From positions 62,001 through 126,000 of the forward strand of contig NZ_NIPW01000015.1 in NCBI RefSeq assembly GCF_002196855.1: a stretch of 64,000 bases of DNA. Direction: 5' to 3'. A program made the position numbers and the translations under genes. Below, in pieces: positions 25,595-36,100 of the stretch. The notes beneath the pieces were generated by a model that saw only the letters and a list, made by a program, of their open reading frames with translations, did not search any database and was not told the DNA's origin. How positions within the stretch are numbered: position 1 is the stretch's first letter; each line of letters starts with the position of its first letter. The stretch comes from Haematobacter genomosp. 1. Lineage in GTDB: Bacteria > Pseudomonadota > Alphaproteobacteria > Rhodobacterales > Rhodobacteraceae.

Positions 25595-27403
25595 GTGTCC
25601 GATATCTGGATTGTCTTTGCGATCATCGCTGCCGTGATCGTTCTTTTCGTCTGGGACAGGCTTCCGGTCATCATCGTCTGCATCGGTTGCGCGCTCGCTC
25701 TCTGGGCGACGGGCATCCTGACGATCGGGCAGAGTCTTGCGGGATTTGGCGACCCCGCCACAATCTTCGTCGCCTCGCTTTTCGTCGTCAGCGCGGGCAT
25801 GGAGCGTTCGGGGGTTACGGCCTGGGTCGGGCAAATGCTGATCGACAAGTCCGGCAACAGCCGGGTGCGGTTGATCGTGTTCATGACCCTTTCCGTGGCG
25901 GTTCTCAGCGCGCTGATCAGTGTGAACGGGGCAGTCGCCGCACTTCTGCCGGTCGTCGTGGTGCTCGCCGTCCGGCTGGGACGCGCGCCGGGGCGGCTGC
26001 TGATGCCCTTGGTTTTTGGCGCACATTCCGGCTCGATGCTGCTGCTGACAGGGACGCCCGTGAACGTGCTGATCTCCGAGGCGCTCGCCGATTTCGAAGG
26101 CCGGAGCTTCGGATATTTCGAATTCGCGCTCGTGGGGATTCCGCTGGTGCTGGGCGGCGTGCTGATTTCGGTGCTGCTGGGGGAAAGCCTCCTGCCCGCC
26201 CGGTCCAGCAAGACATTGCCCACCGATCTGAGCCGGCACGCCTCGACGCTGGTTGAGCAATACCGGCTGTCGTCCGAAGTGCAGACGCTGCGCATCCGGG
26301 AGGACTCTCCGCTCGTGGGAACGAGCCGTCGCGCTCTCGACCTGTCCGACCGGGAGGGGCTGGCGCTCGTTTCGGTCACCCCGGGAGGGGAAGGCACGTC
26401 CGGGCAGCGCGCACAACTCAACGCCGGGGATATCGTCGTCGTGCGGGGGGAAAGCGCGGCCGTGGGCGAATTTGCGCAGGAACTCGGGCTGGTCATGGTC
26501 GATGCCGTCAGCGCGGACGAGACGACAAACACCTTGTTCAACCGGAATTCGGCGCTGGCGGAAGTGGTCATCAAGCCGCGCTCTCCGCTGATCGGCGAAC
26601 GCTTCTTTCCCGGAATGGTCACGCCGAGCGGCGACCTTATCGTGCTGGCGATCCAGCGGCAGGGGAAGGATCTCACCTCGGGAGACCAGCTGGCCTCCGG
26701 CGACACGCTGCTTCTTCAGGGAACGTGGGAGGCGATGGAAACCCGGCTGGAGCCCGCCGAGGTTCTGGTCGTCGATTCCCCCGAACTCGTCCGCCGTCAG
26801 GCCCTCCCCATGGGGCCGGGGGCGCAGACGACGCTGCTGATCCTGGCGGGAATGGTGATCCTTCTTGCGACCGGGCTGGTGCCGCCGGCTGTCGCCGGTC
26901 TTCTGGCCGCGGGCGCCTTCGTGCTCACCGGCATCCTCAGCGTCGATCAGGTCTATCGGTCGATCAGCTGGACGACGGTGATCCTCGTCGGTGCGATGAT
27001 GCCGCTGTCGGTGGCAATCCAGCAGACCGGCGCGGCGCAGTTGCTGGCCGAGAAGCTGGTGGCGGTGGTCGGGCAATCCGAGCCGCGTATGCTGCTGGCG
27101 GGGCTGTTCGTGCTGACAGCCATTCTCGGGCAGGTCATCTCCAACACGGCAACGGCGCTGATCATCATTCCCATCGCGGTCGTCACGGCAAAGCAGATGG
27201 GCATATCTCCTGAACCTGTCCTGATGTCGGTGGGCGTGGCGGCGGCGGCCTCCTTCCTGACGCCGGTCGCCACGCCCACCAACCTCATGGTCATGGAGCC
27301 TGGCAGCTACAAGTTTACCGATTACTGGAAGTTCGGACTGCCTTTCATGCTATGGTTCTTTGTGGTGGCGGTGTTCTGGGTGCCCGTGATCTGGAGCTTT
27401 TGA
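25595..27403 (+). CDS. SLC13-family permease with TrkA-C domains (copy 1)
   Basis: A 602-residue inner-membrane permease. Hydrophobic helices occupy about 1-200 and 400-602. Between them are two TrkA-C (RCK) cytosolic domains (LRIREDSPLVGTSRRAL and VIKPRSPLIGERFFPG). The carrier signatures TGTPVNVLISE and TPVATPTNLMVM are the substrate and sodium-site loops of the DASS superfamily. The GTG at 25595 is used because it gives MSDIW, matching the start of the adjacent paralog, with GAGG upstream; a TTG five codons earlier is less likely. The ligand is probably a dicarboxylate or sulfate-like anion. Confidence 0.9.
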   Translation: MSDIWIVFAIIAAVIVLFVWDRLPVIIVCIGCALALWATGILTIGQSLAGFGDPATIFVASLFVVSAGMERSGVTAWVGQMLIDKSGNSRVRLIVFMTLSVAVLSALISVNGAVAALLPVVVVLAVRLGRAPGRLLMPLVFGAHSGSMLLLTGTPVNVLISEALADFEGRSFGYFEFALVGIPLVLGGVLISVLLGESLLPARSSKTLPTDLSRHASTLVEQYRLSSEVQTLRIREDSPLVGTSRRALDLSDREGLALVSVTPGGEGTSGQRAQLNAGDIVVVRGESAAVGEFAQELGLVMVDAVSADETTNTLFNRNSALAEVVIKPRSPLIGERFFPGMVTPSGDLIVLAIQRQGKDLTSGDQLASGDTLLLQGTWEAMETRLEPAEVLVVDSPELVRRQALPMGPGAQTTLLILAGMVILLATGLVPPAVAGLLAAGAFVLTGILSVDQVYRSISWTTVILVGAMMPLSVAIQQTGAAQLLAEKLVAVVGQSEPRMLLAGLFVLTAILGQVISNTATALIIIPIAVVTAKQMGISPEPVLMSVGVAAAASFLTPVATPTNLMVMEPGSYKFTDYWKFGLPFMLWFFVVAVFWVPVIWSF

Positions 27404-27419
27404 AGAACGACGTGCCAAG

Positions 27420-29216
27420 ATGAGTGACATTTCGCTCCTTCTTCTGATCGTTCTTGCCACGATCGGCCTGTTCATCTGGAACAGGTTGCCTCTGGTCGTG
27501 GTCGCGATGGGCAGCGCGCTGTCGCTCTACCTCACGGGTATCCTGTCGCTCGACCACATCTTTGTCGGGTTCGGCGACCCGGTGGTGGTGTTCGTCGCGG
27601 CTCTTTTCATTGTCACCGCCGGGCTTGAGGCCACAGGCGTCACCGCCTGGATGGGCCAGCAGTTCGAGCGCCTGGTGGCAGGGAGCTCCAGACGGCTTCT
27701 GGTTATCGGGATGCTGGCCGTTGCCGCGCTTTGCCCGCTGATCAATTCCAGCGGGGCCATCGGCACCCTCATGCCGGTCGTCATGCTCATCGCCGTCCGA
27801 CTGCGCGAGCAGCCGTCGCAATTCCTGCTGCCGATGGCGTTTTCCTCCGGCGCGGGATCGCATCTGGCACTGACCGGGGCGCCCAAGAATGTTCTGATCG
27901 CGAATTCGGCGCTCGACTATACCGGCCACGCGATAGGCTTCTTTGAATTTGCATGGGCCGGGGTGCCGCTTCTTGCCGGCACGATCGTGATCGTTCTGCT
28001 GCTGCGATCCCGGCTGGTTCCCGCCCGTATCGCGCCACGCCTGCCGCGCGATCTGAGACGCCATGCCGAAACGCTCGTGCAGCAGTACAGGCTCACCAGC
28101 GATACGTTCGTTCTTGGTCCGGTGCGAGGCTCCGCGCTTGCGGGAACGCGGGTGGAGGAGCTTCCGCTGGAAGGAGGGCTGCGGCTGATCTCCGTCATCG
28201 GACCGGCCGGGACGCCCCGGCGAAGGGAAGCACTGCGGGCCAGCGATCGTCTCGTGGTGCGCGGTTCGTCCGAGAAGGCCCATGATTTCGCCAGCCGGCA
28301 GGGGCTGAAAGTCGTTGCTCTTTCCGGGGCGGAGGCGGCGGGCGGGCTCATTGACCGCTCAACAGGCGTGGTGGAAGCGGTGATACCGCTGCGGTCTTCC
28401 CTGATCGGGCAGCCCATATTTCCCGGAATGGTCATCACGCCCGGGGATCTGGTGGTCATGGCGATTCAGCGGCACGGCGAAAACCTGATCGGGGAGGTGA
28501 CGCTGCATGCGGGCGACCACCTGCTGATCCAGGGACCGTGGACCGCCCTGCGGCAATACGAGGCGCGGGAGGGTGTGCTGATCGTGGACCGGTCGGACTC
28601 CGTACGGCGGCAGCTTGTGCCTTTGGGTGTCGGCGCGAATGCCATGCTGCTGATCGTGGCGGCCATGGTCATCGCCATCGCCTCCGGGGCTCTGGCCCCT
28701 TCGGTGGCGGCGGTACTGGCCGCTGGCGCTATCCTGCTTCTGAACCTGCTGAGCGTGGAGGACGCGTTCCGGGCGATCAACTGGACCACCGTCGTCCTGA
28801 TTGCGGCGATGTTTCCGCTCTCCGCCGCTTTGGTGGAGACGGGGGCCGCGCAGCTTATCGCCCATCATGTCGTCGAGGTTGTCGGCGCCGCCTCCCCCCG
28901 GTTGCTTCTGGCCATGATCTTCATTCTGGCGGTAGTCATGGGGATCGTGGTGTCCAACACCGCCACGACAATGATCCTGCTGCCGGTCGCCGTGATGGCG
29001 GCCAATGCCTTCGGTGTGTCGCCGCTCCCCGCAATAATGGCGCTCAGCGTGGCGACCTCGGCATCGTTCCTGACGCCGGTGTCCACCACATCGAACACCA
29101 TGGTCATGGGTCCGGCGGGGTACAGATTCAGTGACTACTGGCCGCTCGGTCTGCCATTGACCGTTTGGTATTTCGTTGTGGCAGTCTGGCTGGTGCCGCT
29201 TATCTGGCCCTTCTGA
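27420..29216 (+). CDS. SLC13-family permease with TrkA-C domains (copy 2)
   Basis: A 598-residue paralog of the preceding gene, 16 bp downstream. The same layout is visible: N-terminal helices (MSDISLLLLIVLATIGLFIW), loop TGAPKNVLIAN, two TrkA-C domains, and C-terminal carrier half with TPVSTTSNTMVM. The loop change TGTPVN to TGAPKN and the later ATPTN to STTSN suggest a different ligand from copy 1. The pair may work singly or as a heteromeric unit; tandem SLC13 pairs of this kind are not easily assigned. Confidence 0.9.
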   Translation: MSDISLLLLIVLATIGLFIWNRLPLVVVAMGSALSLYLTGILSLDHIFVGFGDPVVVFVAALFIVTAGLEATGVTAWMGQQFERLVAGSSRRLLVIGMLAVAALCPLINSSGAIGTLMPVVMLIAVRLREQPSQFLLPMAFSSGAGSHLALTGAPKNVLIANSALDYTGHAIGFFEFAWAGVPLLAGTIVIVLLLRSRLVPARIAPRLPRDLRRHAETLVQQYRLTSDTFVLGPVRGSALAGTRVEELPLEGGLRLISVIGPAGTPRRREALRASDRLVVRGSSEKAHDFASRQGLKVVALSGAEAAGGLIDRSTGVVEAVIPLRSSLIGQPIFPGMVITPGDLVVMAIQRHGENLIGEVTLHAGDHLLIQGPWTALRQYEAREGVLIVDRSDSVRRQLVPLGVGANAMLLIVAAMVIAIASGALAPSVAAVLAAGAILLLNLLSVEDAFRAINWTTVVLIAAMFPLSAALVETGAAQLIAHHVVEVVGAASPRLLLAMIFILAVVMGIVVSNTATTMILLPVAVMAANAFGVSPLPAIMALSVATSASFLTPVSTTSNTMVMGPAGYRFSDYWPLGLPLTVWYFVVAVWLVPLIWPF

Positions 29217-29298
29217 TCGGTTGCCGCTTTCCGCTGTTCTTCCATCGCGGGTGCACCACGCGCCTGAACATTGCAGATAAAGGGAAGGAGCTTCTCAA

Positions 29299-30675
29299 AT
29301 GAGTGAACTGGATTCCGTTCTTGCCCATATCGACGCTGACATTGACAATGCGATCGCACGCCTGTTCGACACGCTGCGTCTGAAATCCATCTCCACCGAC
29401 CCGGCCTATGACGCGGAGACACGGGCCTGTGCCGAGTGGCATGCCGCGGATCTCGCCTCCATCGGGTTCGAAGCGAGCGTGCGCGACACCGCCGGGCATC
29501 CGATGGTTGTCGGGCATGACCGGGGGACCAGCGGCACCTCTGTGCTCTTTTACGGGCATTACGACGTGCAGCCCGTCGATCCGCTCGATCTCTGGGATCA
29601 CGACCCGTTCGCGCCCTCCATCGAAACGCGCGCGGACGGATCGAAATTCATCGTCGGCCGCGGTGCTGCGGACGACAAGGGGCAGCTCATGACCTTTGTG
29701 GAAGCCTGCCGTGCGTGGAAGGCCGTCACGGGCAAGCTTCCGATCGCCGTCACCATCCTCCTGGAAGGGGAGGAGGAATCGGGAGGCGTGAACCTTCCGC
29801 CGTTCCTCGACGCTAATGCCGACGAATTGCGTGCCGATGTCGCGCTGATCTGCGACACCAACATGTGGGACAAGGAGACACCGGCGATCACCACCTCGCT
29901 TCGCGGCCTTTGTGGTGAGGAGATCATCATCCACGCCGCCGATCGTGACCTGCATTCGGGCTTCTACGGGTCGGCGGCCGCCAATCCGAACCATGTGCTG
30001 GCCCGTATTCTCGCCGATCTGCGTGATGAAAGCGGCCGCATCACGCTGCCTGGATTCTACGACGGAGTGCCCGAACTTCCCGAGGCTTTGCGGGAGAGCT
30101 GGGCAAAGCTGGACTTCTCCGAGAAAGATTTTCTCGGCGAAGTCGGGCTCTCGGTGCCCGCCGGAGAGAAGGGACGCTCCGTGCTGGAGATGGTCTGGTC
30201 CCGCCCGACGTGCGAGGTCAACGGGATGGGGGGCGGCTATCAGGGCGCGGGCTTCAAAACCGTGATCCCGGCGACGGCGTCCGCCAAGATCTCCTTCCGG
30301 CTGGTGTTCGATCAGGATCCGCACAAGGTGCGCAACGCATTCCGCGCCTTCGTCAACGCCCGCATTCCCGCCGATTGCCGTGTCGAGTTCATAGAGCATG
30401 GAGCGGGCCGCGCGGTGGCCTTCGATACCTCGGCCCCGGTGTTCCAGAGCACGCTGACCGCGCTCAGCGAGGAATGGGGAAAGGACGCGGCCTTTGTTGG
30501 CGGGGGCGGATCGATCCCGGTGACCACCATGATCAAGGAGCGGATGGGTATGGATGTGGTGATGGCCGGCTTTGGCCTGAGCGACGACCGGATCCACAGC
30601 CCCAATGAAAAGTATGAGCTGGTGAGCTTCCACAAGGGCATCCGTTCGTGGGCGCGTATTCTCGCGGCGCTTTAA
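29299..30675 (+). CDS. M20-family dipeptidase / metallopeptidase
   Basis: A 458-residue M20 peptidase. The metal-binding blocks are FYGHYDVQP (His and Asp), RGAADDKGQ (bridging Asp), EGEEESGG (catalytic and metal Glu) and CDTNMW. The lid or dimer domain contains DLHSGFYGSAAANP. Length and motifs suit the cytosolic dipeptidase/CPG2-like group that cleaves dipeptides or N-acyl amino acids. A GGAAGGAG site precedes the ATG. It follows the SLC13 pair by 82 bp and probably handles an imported compound with an amide bond. Confidence 0.93.
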   Translation: MSELDSVLAHIDADIDNAIARLFDTLRLKSISTDPAYDAETRACAEWHAADLASIGFEASVRDTAGHPMVVGHDRGTSGTSVLFYGHYDVQPVDPLDLWDHDPFAPSIETRADGSKFIVGRGAADDKGQLMTFVEACRAWKAVTGKLPIAVTILLEGEEESGGVNLPPFLDANADELRADVALICDTNMWDKETPAITTSLRGLCGEEIIIHAADRDLHSGFYGSAAANPNHVLARILADLRDESGRITLPGFYDGVPELPEALRESWAKLDFSEKDFLGEVGLSVPAGEKGRSVLEMVWSRPTCEVNGMGGGYQGAGFKTVIPATASAKISFRLVFDQDPHKVRNAFRAFVNARIPADCRVEFIEHGAGRAVAFDTSAPVFQSTLTALSEEWGKDAAFVGGGGSIPVTTMIKERMGMDVVMAGFGLSDDRIHSPNEKYELVSFHKGIRSWARILAAL

Positions 30676-30688
30676 AAGTCCCGGCGGC

Positions 30689-30726
30689 GCGGCCGGCACG
30701 CGGGACTTCAACCGCGTGCCGGCCGC
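30689..30726. terminator. Strong 15-bp hairpin downstream of the M20 gene
   Basis: Perfect 15-bp arms (30689-30703 and 30712-30726, GCGGCCGGCACGCGG and complement) with an 8-base loop, 13 bp after the peptidase stop. There is no U-run. A second 8-bp inverted repeat (30676-30683 with 30701-30708, AAGTCCCG/CGGGACTT) competes for the same bases. Confidence 0.6.
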
Positions 30727-30785
30727 TGTCGCAAGTCGCCCGGTTCGGGTAACATTGCACCTATGTTTGCCGTCCCGGAGGCCCG

Positions 30786-31904
30786 ATCATCCGAAAGCTT
30801 GGACTTGTCCTGTCGTTCTGCGTCGCGCTGTGCAGTTGTGCGCCACGGGGGACGATCACGATATCGCCCGAAGCCGCCCGGACGGGCGAGGTCACGGAGG
30901 TGTTGGTCGCGACGAGCCGCAGGCCCACCGCCGATGGGACCGGCTTGTCAAGCGCGCGGTCCCTGACACTGCATTGGGGGGCGTTCGCGATCTCCGTCCC
31001 GCCGGAACGGCAAACCGGCACGATCACCTTTCCACGACACGGCAAGCCCGACCCGGAGACGGATTTCCTGACGGTTTCAGAACAACATTTTGCGGATGAG
31101 CCCGCGTTCCTCCGCGCCCTGAACGCACGCCTTGTCCAACGGCCTCCGGGGGCGCGCGAGGTGACGATCTTCGTTCACGGCTTCAACACCAATTTCGCCG
31201 AAGGACTGTATCGCCACGCCCAGATGACGCATGACTTCGCCACGCCGGGGGTGGCCCTGTCCTATGCCTGGCCATCGGCGGCGAGCATGCGCGGTTACGC
31301 CTATGACCGGGAAAGCGCGCTGTTCGCCCGCGACGGGCTGGAAAAGGTGCTGACGCTGGTGGCGCGCAGCAAGGCGGATAACGTGATACTTGCCGGGCAT
31401 TCGATGGGTGCGTTGCTGGTGATGGAAGCGGTGCGCCAGATCGCCATCCGGGGCTCCGATAGCGTTCTCGACAAACTGCGCGCGGTGGTGCTGCTCTCCC
31501 CCGATCTCGATATCGATGTGTTCCGAAGCCAGGTTTCGGCACTTCGGCCAAGAGAGATGCCGATCTACATAGCGGTTTCGGGTCGGGACCGGGCATTGTG
31601 GATATCGGGGCTGCTCCGCGGCAGAACGGAACGGTTGGGCGCGCTCCGCGACACCGGGCGGGTCGCCGATCTGCCGGGGGTCATCGTGATCGATCTCAGC
31701 GATGTGCGGGGAACGGGCGACCGGCTCAATCACTTTGCGGTCGCCACCTCTCCGGAGCTGATTGCGCTCATCGGCGGGATCGACCGGTTCGGCGCCACGA
31801 TATTGCGGGACGACAATCGTCAGTCCAACGTCTTCGAAGCGACGGTCAATGTCGTGGCAGGTGTCAGCGAGGCGGTCCTTCTGCCCTTGGCGGGGCCGCA
31901 GTAG
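30786..31904 (+). CDS. Alpha/beta-hydrolase (DUF900-type) lipoprotein, non-standard start
   Basis: An alpha/beta hydrolase: VTIFVHGFNTNF is the oxyanion block and LAGHSMGALLVMEA the nucleophile elbow (GHSMG). An internal ATG at 30900 would give 334 residues, but the same frame continues upstream into a typical lipoprotein leader (IRKLGLVLSFCVALCSC) with a cysteine lipobox. That leader has no ATG, GTG or TTG; the best initiator is ATC at 30786 or 30789 behind a GGAGG site at 30777-30781. I give the longer form (372 codons). Either a rare ATC start or a mutated ATG explains this. Its 3' end overlaps the convergent MFS gene by 41 bp. Confidence 0.72.
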   Translation: MIRKLGLVLSFCVALCSCAPRGTITISPEAARTGEVTEVLVATSRRPTADGTGLSSARSLTLHWGAFAISVPPERQTGTITFPRHGKPDPETDFLTVSEQHFADEPAFLRALNARLVQRPPGAREVTIFVHGFNTNFAEGLYRHAQMTHDFATPGVALSYAWPSAASMRGYAYDRESALFARDGLEKVLTLVARSKADNVILAGHSMGALLVMEAVRQIAIRGSDSVLDKLRAVVLLSPDLDIDVFRSQVSALRPREMPIYIAVSGRDRALWISGLLRGRTERLGALRDTGRVADLPGVIVIDLSDVRGTGDRLNHFAVATSPELIALIGGIDRFGATILRDDNRQSNVFEATVNVVAGVSEAVLLPLAGPQ

Positions 31905-33114
31905 GCCCCTTCCCCACGGACCAGAGCACCGCGGCAAGAAGCGCCGCGCCGGCCGCGATGATCCCGAGCCCGGCAAAGGCTGCCGGTAGCCCGGCCCGTG
32001 CGCCCAGCCAGCCCGCCACCGAATAGGCGACCAGCAGGCAGGCGCTTGTCAACGATAGTTGCGCGGCGAACAGGGCCTGAAGATCCGCCGGCCGTGCGAT
32101 ACGGCGGATGAGATAGGCCGCCGGCGTCAGGGCAAGCGCACATCCCAGACCGATCAGGAACCAGAGGGTCAGCAGACCGGGAATGGACCACACCACCATA
32201 CCCGCCAGCAGACCCGCTGACAGCAATACTGCCCCGCCTATCATGATCGACCGCTCCGGAAGGACGCGGAGCGCCGGTGTGATCACGATGGCCCCGCAAA
32301 TGGACCCGAGTCCAAACACCGCAAAGGCTATGGCACTCGCGTAGCGGGTCATCTCGAACGTGCCCTGCACGATGACCACGGTATTGACCATCACCATGGC
32401 GCTCCCGCAGCCCACCGCGATGTCGAGCGCGATAAGCCCGCGCAGTTGGGGTGTCCGCAGAAACAGCCTCGGCCCGCGGAGGAATGCGGCGACCATCCGT
32501 TCGCTCCGCCTGCCTGTCGGCTCCGGCGTGCGCATCCGGCTGACGAGCCATGCCGACAGCAGGAGGGCAAGCGCGCTGATGACGAAGACGCCCGTCGATG
32601 CAAAGGCCAGGAGGAGGCCCGCAGCGAGAAGCGGGCTGAGCGAGGTTTCAAGCTCGCTTGCGATCAGTGAGCGGGCCAGCGAGTTCGTGTAGTCATGTTG
32701 ATTGGCCAGCAGATAGGGAACGATCGTCTGATAGACGAGCGTGAAGATGGCGGAGGCCAGCGAGAAGACGAAAACAAGCGCATATACCTGCCAGATCGCG
32801 GTGATGAACGGCAGCAGCACCAGACTGCCCGCGCGAAGGATATCCAGTGTGATGAGCATCGGTTTGCGGGGCACATGCCGGATCAGCACGCTCACGAAGG
32901 GGGCGGCGATGATATAGGCCAGCATCTTGAGAGAAAGCGCCGTACCCATCACCGTGCCGGAATCGCCCCCCGCCAGATCATAGGCCAACAGTGCCAGCGC
33001 AACCGTCGCCATGCCGGTGGCCAGCAGCGCCAGCACATAGGCCGCAAAAAGTCTGTAATAGCTGGCCTTGTCGGCCACCCCCGTCCAGGCAAGGGGCGCG
33101 TCTTCCTCAGGCAT
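31864..33114 (-). CDS. MFS transporter
   Basis: A 416-residue major facilitator with about 12 hydrophobic segments; the segment near GTALSLKMLAYIIAAPFVSVLIRHVPRKPML covers helix 2, the loop 2-3 motif and helix 3 start. It resembles the MdtG/enterobactin-exporter-like efflux group. Start MPEEDA overlaps the RND permease stop by 8 bp, so it is the third member of an adaptor, pump and carrier operon read leftwards. Its 3' end overlaps the end of the convergent hydrolase gene. Substrate unknown. Confidence 0.9.
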   Translation of the reverse strand: MPEEDAPLAWTGVADKASYYRLFAAYVLALLATGMATVALALLAYDLAGGDSGTVMGTALSLKMLAYIIAAPFVSVLIRHVPRKPMLITLDILRAGSLVLLPFITAIWQVYALVFVFSLASAIFTLVYQTIVPYLLANQHDYTNSLARSLIASELETSLSPLLAAGLLLAFASTGVFVISALALLLSAWLVSRMRTPEPTGRRSERMVAAFLRGPRLFLRTPQLRGLIALDIAVGCGSAMVMVNTVVIVQGTFEMTRYASAIAFAVFGLGSICGAIVITPALRVLPERSIMIGGAVLLSAGLLAGMVVWSIPGLLTLWFLIGLGCALALTPAAYLIRRIARPADLQALFAAQLSLTSACLLVAYSVAGWLGARAGLPAAFAGLGIIAAGAALLAAVLWSVGKGPTAAPPRAEGPPR

Positions 33115-36100
33115 CCTGCGGTGGCGCGGCCGGTCCCGCGGGCTCCGCGATCCTGTCGGTGCCCCCATTCTTGTCATCGCCGAAGAGCGTCACATACAGG
33201 ACCGGCAGGACGATGAGCGTCAGAACGGTCGCGACCAGCAATCCCCCCATGATCGCGAATGCCATTGGGCCCCAGAAGAGGGTCGGCGCGATCGGCAGCA
33301 GGCCGAGAACCGTCGAAAGCGCGGTGAGCAGCAGGGGTCGCAATCGGTTCATCGCCGATGAGACCGCCGCCTCGCGCACGCCGGCCCCCGCCGCCCGTTC
33401 ATCGTTGATCTGTGTGATCAGGATGACGGCATTCTTCGCGATCATGCCGAGAAGCGCCAGAATCCCCAGAATCGCCACAAAGCCCAGCGGGCGCGCAAAG
33501 AGCAACAGCGCCCCCACCACGCCGATCAACCCCAAGGGCAGAAGCAGCACGACGATGCCCACCATGCGGAAGTTCTTGAGCTGCACCATCAACAGCGTCA
33601 GCATGAGGAACGCCATCAGCGGAACCACGGCGAACACCGCTGCCTGACTTTCCGCCGATGTCTCGGCCGTTCCGCCCGTCTCGATCCGGTGACCGAAAGG
33701 GAGTGACGCATTCAGCGCCGCGATCTTGTCGGAAAGATCGGCGACGACCGTCTCCGGCAACAGTCCGGGCGCCACATCGGCGAGCACGGTCAGCGTCGGT
33801 TCACGGTTGCGCCGCCAGATCAGCGGCTGTTCCTGCGTGAAGCTGAAGGTGGCGAAGGAACTGAGGGCAACGGTCCGCCCCCCCGGCACCGGCACTTGAA
33901 GGGTGCCAAGCCCATCCAGGGAAATCCGATCCTCCGCCTGTGCACGCGCGATGACGTTCACAAGGTAGATGTCGTCCCGCAGCTGGGTGACGGTCGAGCC
34001 GGAAATCGCTGTATTGAGCACGGCGGAGAGCTGTGAGCTGGTCAGCCCAAGGCGCCGGGCCTGCTCCTGATTGATCTCGATGCGAAGCTGACGGGCGGGC
34101 TCGATCCAGTCGAAATGCACCCTCCGCGTGCCGGGGTGAGAGGCGATCACCTCTGCAAGCCGAAGAGCTTCGGTGCGAATTACCTCAGTATCCGAACCGC
34201 TCAGCCTGTATTGCAACGGCCAGCCGATCGGCGGACCCATCTCCAGCGGGCTGACCCGCACCACCGCCTCAGGCATGTTCTCCACCAGAAACCTGTCAAG
34301 CGCATCCTGAAGCCGCAGGCGCGCGTCCAGGCTCTTGGCCATCACGACGATCTGGCTGTGGTGGTCGCTTGGCGGCCGGATGGCGAGCGGGAGATAGAAG
34401 CGTATGACGTTCCGGCCGATATAGCTGGTCCAGAAATCCACGTCCTCACTGGCGGCAAGGTATCGCTCCACCCGGGAGATGGCCTCCTCGCTGGCGAAGA
34501 TCGAACTGGATCGGGGCAACTGAAAGTCGACGATCAGTTCGTTGCGGTCAGATGGCGGGAAGAACTGCCGGTTGAGTTGCTGCATGCCCAGAACGGCCAC
34601 CGCAAAGGCAACGGCCGTGATGGCAATCGTGATCCAACGGCCGCTGATCGCGATATTGAGGAACTTGCCGAAGGCGCGCAGGAACCGGCCCGGCTCCTGA
34701 CTGACCGCTGCGGAAGGCGGCTTGAGCAGCACACCCGCAATGATCGGCGTGAACACGACAGCGACCAGCCATGAGGCGATCAACGTGATCGCCACCACCT
34801 GAAACAGGGAGATCGTGTATTCGCCGGCCTGGCTCTGGGCAAAGCCGATCGGAACGAAGCCGGCAATCGTGATCAGCGTCCCGGTCAGCATCGGTGCGGC
34901 AAGACGACGGTAGGCATAGGTCGCCCCCTCCGCCACCGTATCGCCCGCGGCAAGCCTGCGCAGAACCGCGTCCGTCGTCGTCATCGCGTCATCGACCAGC
35001 AGGGCCAGCGAGATGATCAGCGCGCCAAGCGACACCCGTTGCAGGTCGATGCCCATGACATCCATGACGAGGAACGCGGCCGCGAGCGTCACGGGGATCG
35101 CCACGGCCACGACGGCTCCGGCCCGCACACCGAGCGTGACAAAGCTGATGACCAGAATGATGGCAATCGCCTGATAGAGCGAGGTGATGAAGTCCCCGAT
35201 CGCCGTCGTCACGACGCGGGGCTGATCGGAAACCAGATGCGGCTCTATCCCGATCGGCAGGTCGGCGACGATACCCTTCATGGCGTGGTCGATCTCTGCC
35301 CCGAGCTCAAGGATATCGCCGCCTTCCCGCATGGAAATGCCAAGGCCGATAGCCCGCTTGCCGTTCACATGCAGAAGCGGTTGCGGCGGGTCCACGAAGC
35401 CGCGCCGGACGGTTGCGATATCGCCGAGCCTGATCGCGCGCCCGTCGGCGAGCAGCGATACGTCGAGGATATCGTTCTCCGATTCAAAGGCCCCGCTGAC
35501 CCGCAGGATCAGGTTTTCCTTGCCCGAGTTGATGGTGCCCGAGGGTCGCACGACGTTCTGTGCGGCGATAGCGGCGAGGATCTGACCGTAGTCCAGACCC
35601 ATGGCAGCAACCCGGTCGGGCTGAAATTCGATGAAGACGGCCTCATCCTGCACACCAATGAATTCGACCTTGCCGATCCCGTGCACCTCGCCCATCAGGC
35701 GTGTCCGTACGAAATCGACATAGTCGCGCAGTTCGCGCTCGCTGAATCCATCCGCGGTGAAGCCGTAGACGATGCCGAAGACATCGCCGAAATCGTCGTT
35801 GAAGAACGGCCCCAATACCCCCTGCGGCAGCGTGTGGCGTATGTCGCCGATGCCGTTGCGCACCTCCTGCCAGACCGCGCCCACGCGCTCCGGCGGGAAG
35901 GCGCCCTCAAGATCGACATAAATGGTCACGATCCCCGGCCGGGTGATCGAACGGACAGCGTCCAGGCCTGTCGTTTCCTCCAGCTTGCGTTCGAGCCGGT
36001 CGGTAAGCTGGCGCTGGGTCTCCTCGATTGTGGCACCCGGCCAGACGGCAGTGACCAGCATCGTCTTGATCGTGAAGGAAGGGTCTTCGTCACGACCGAG

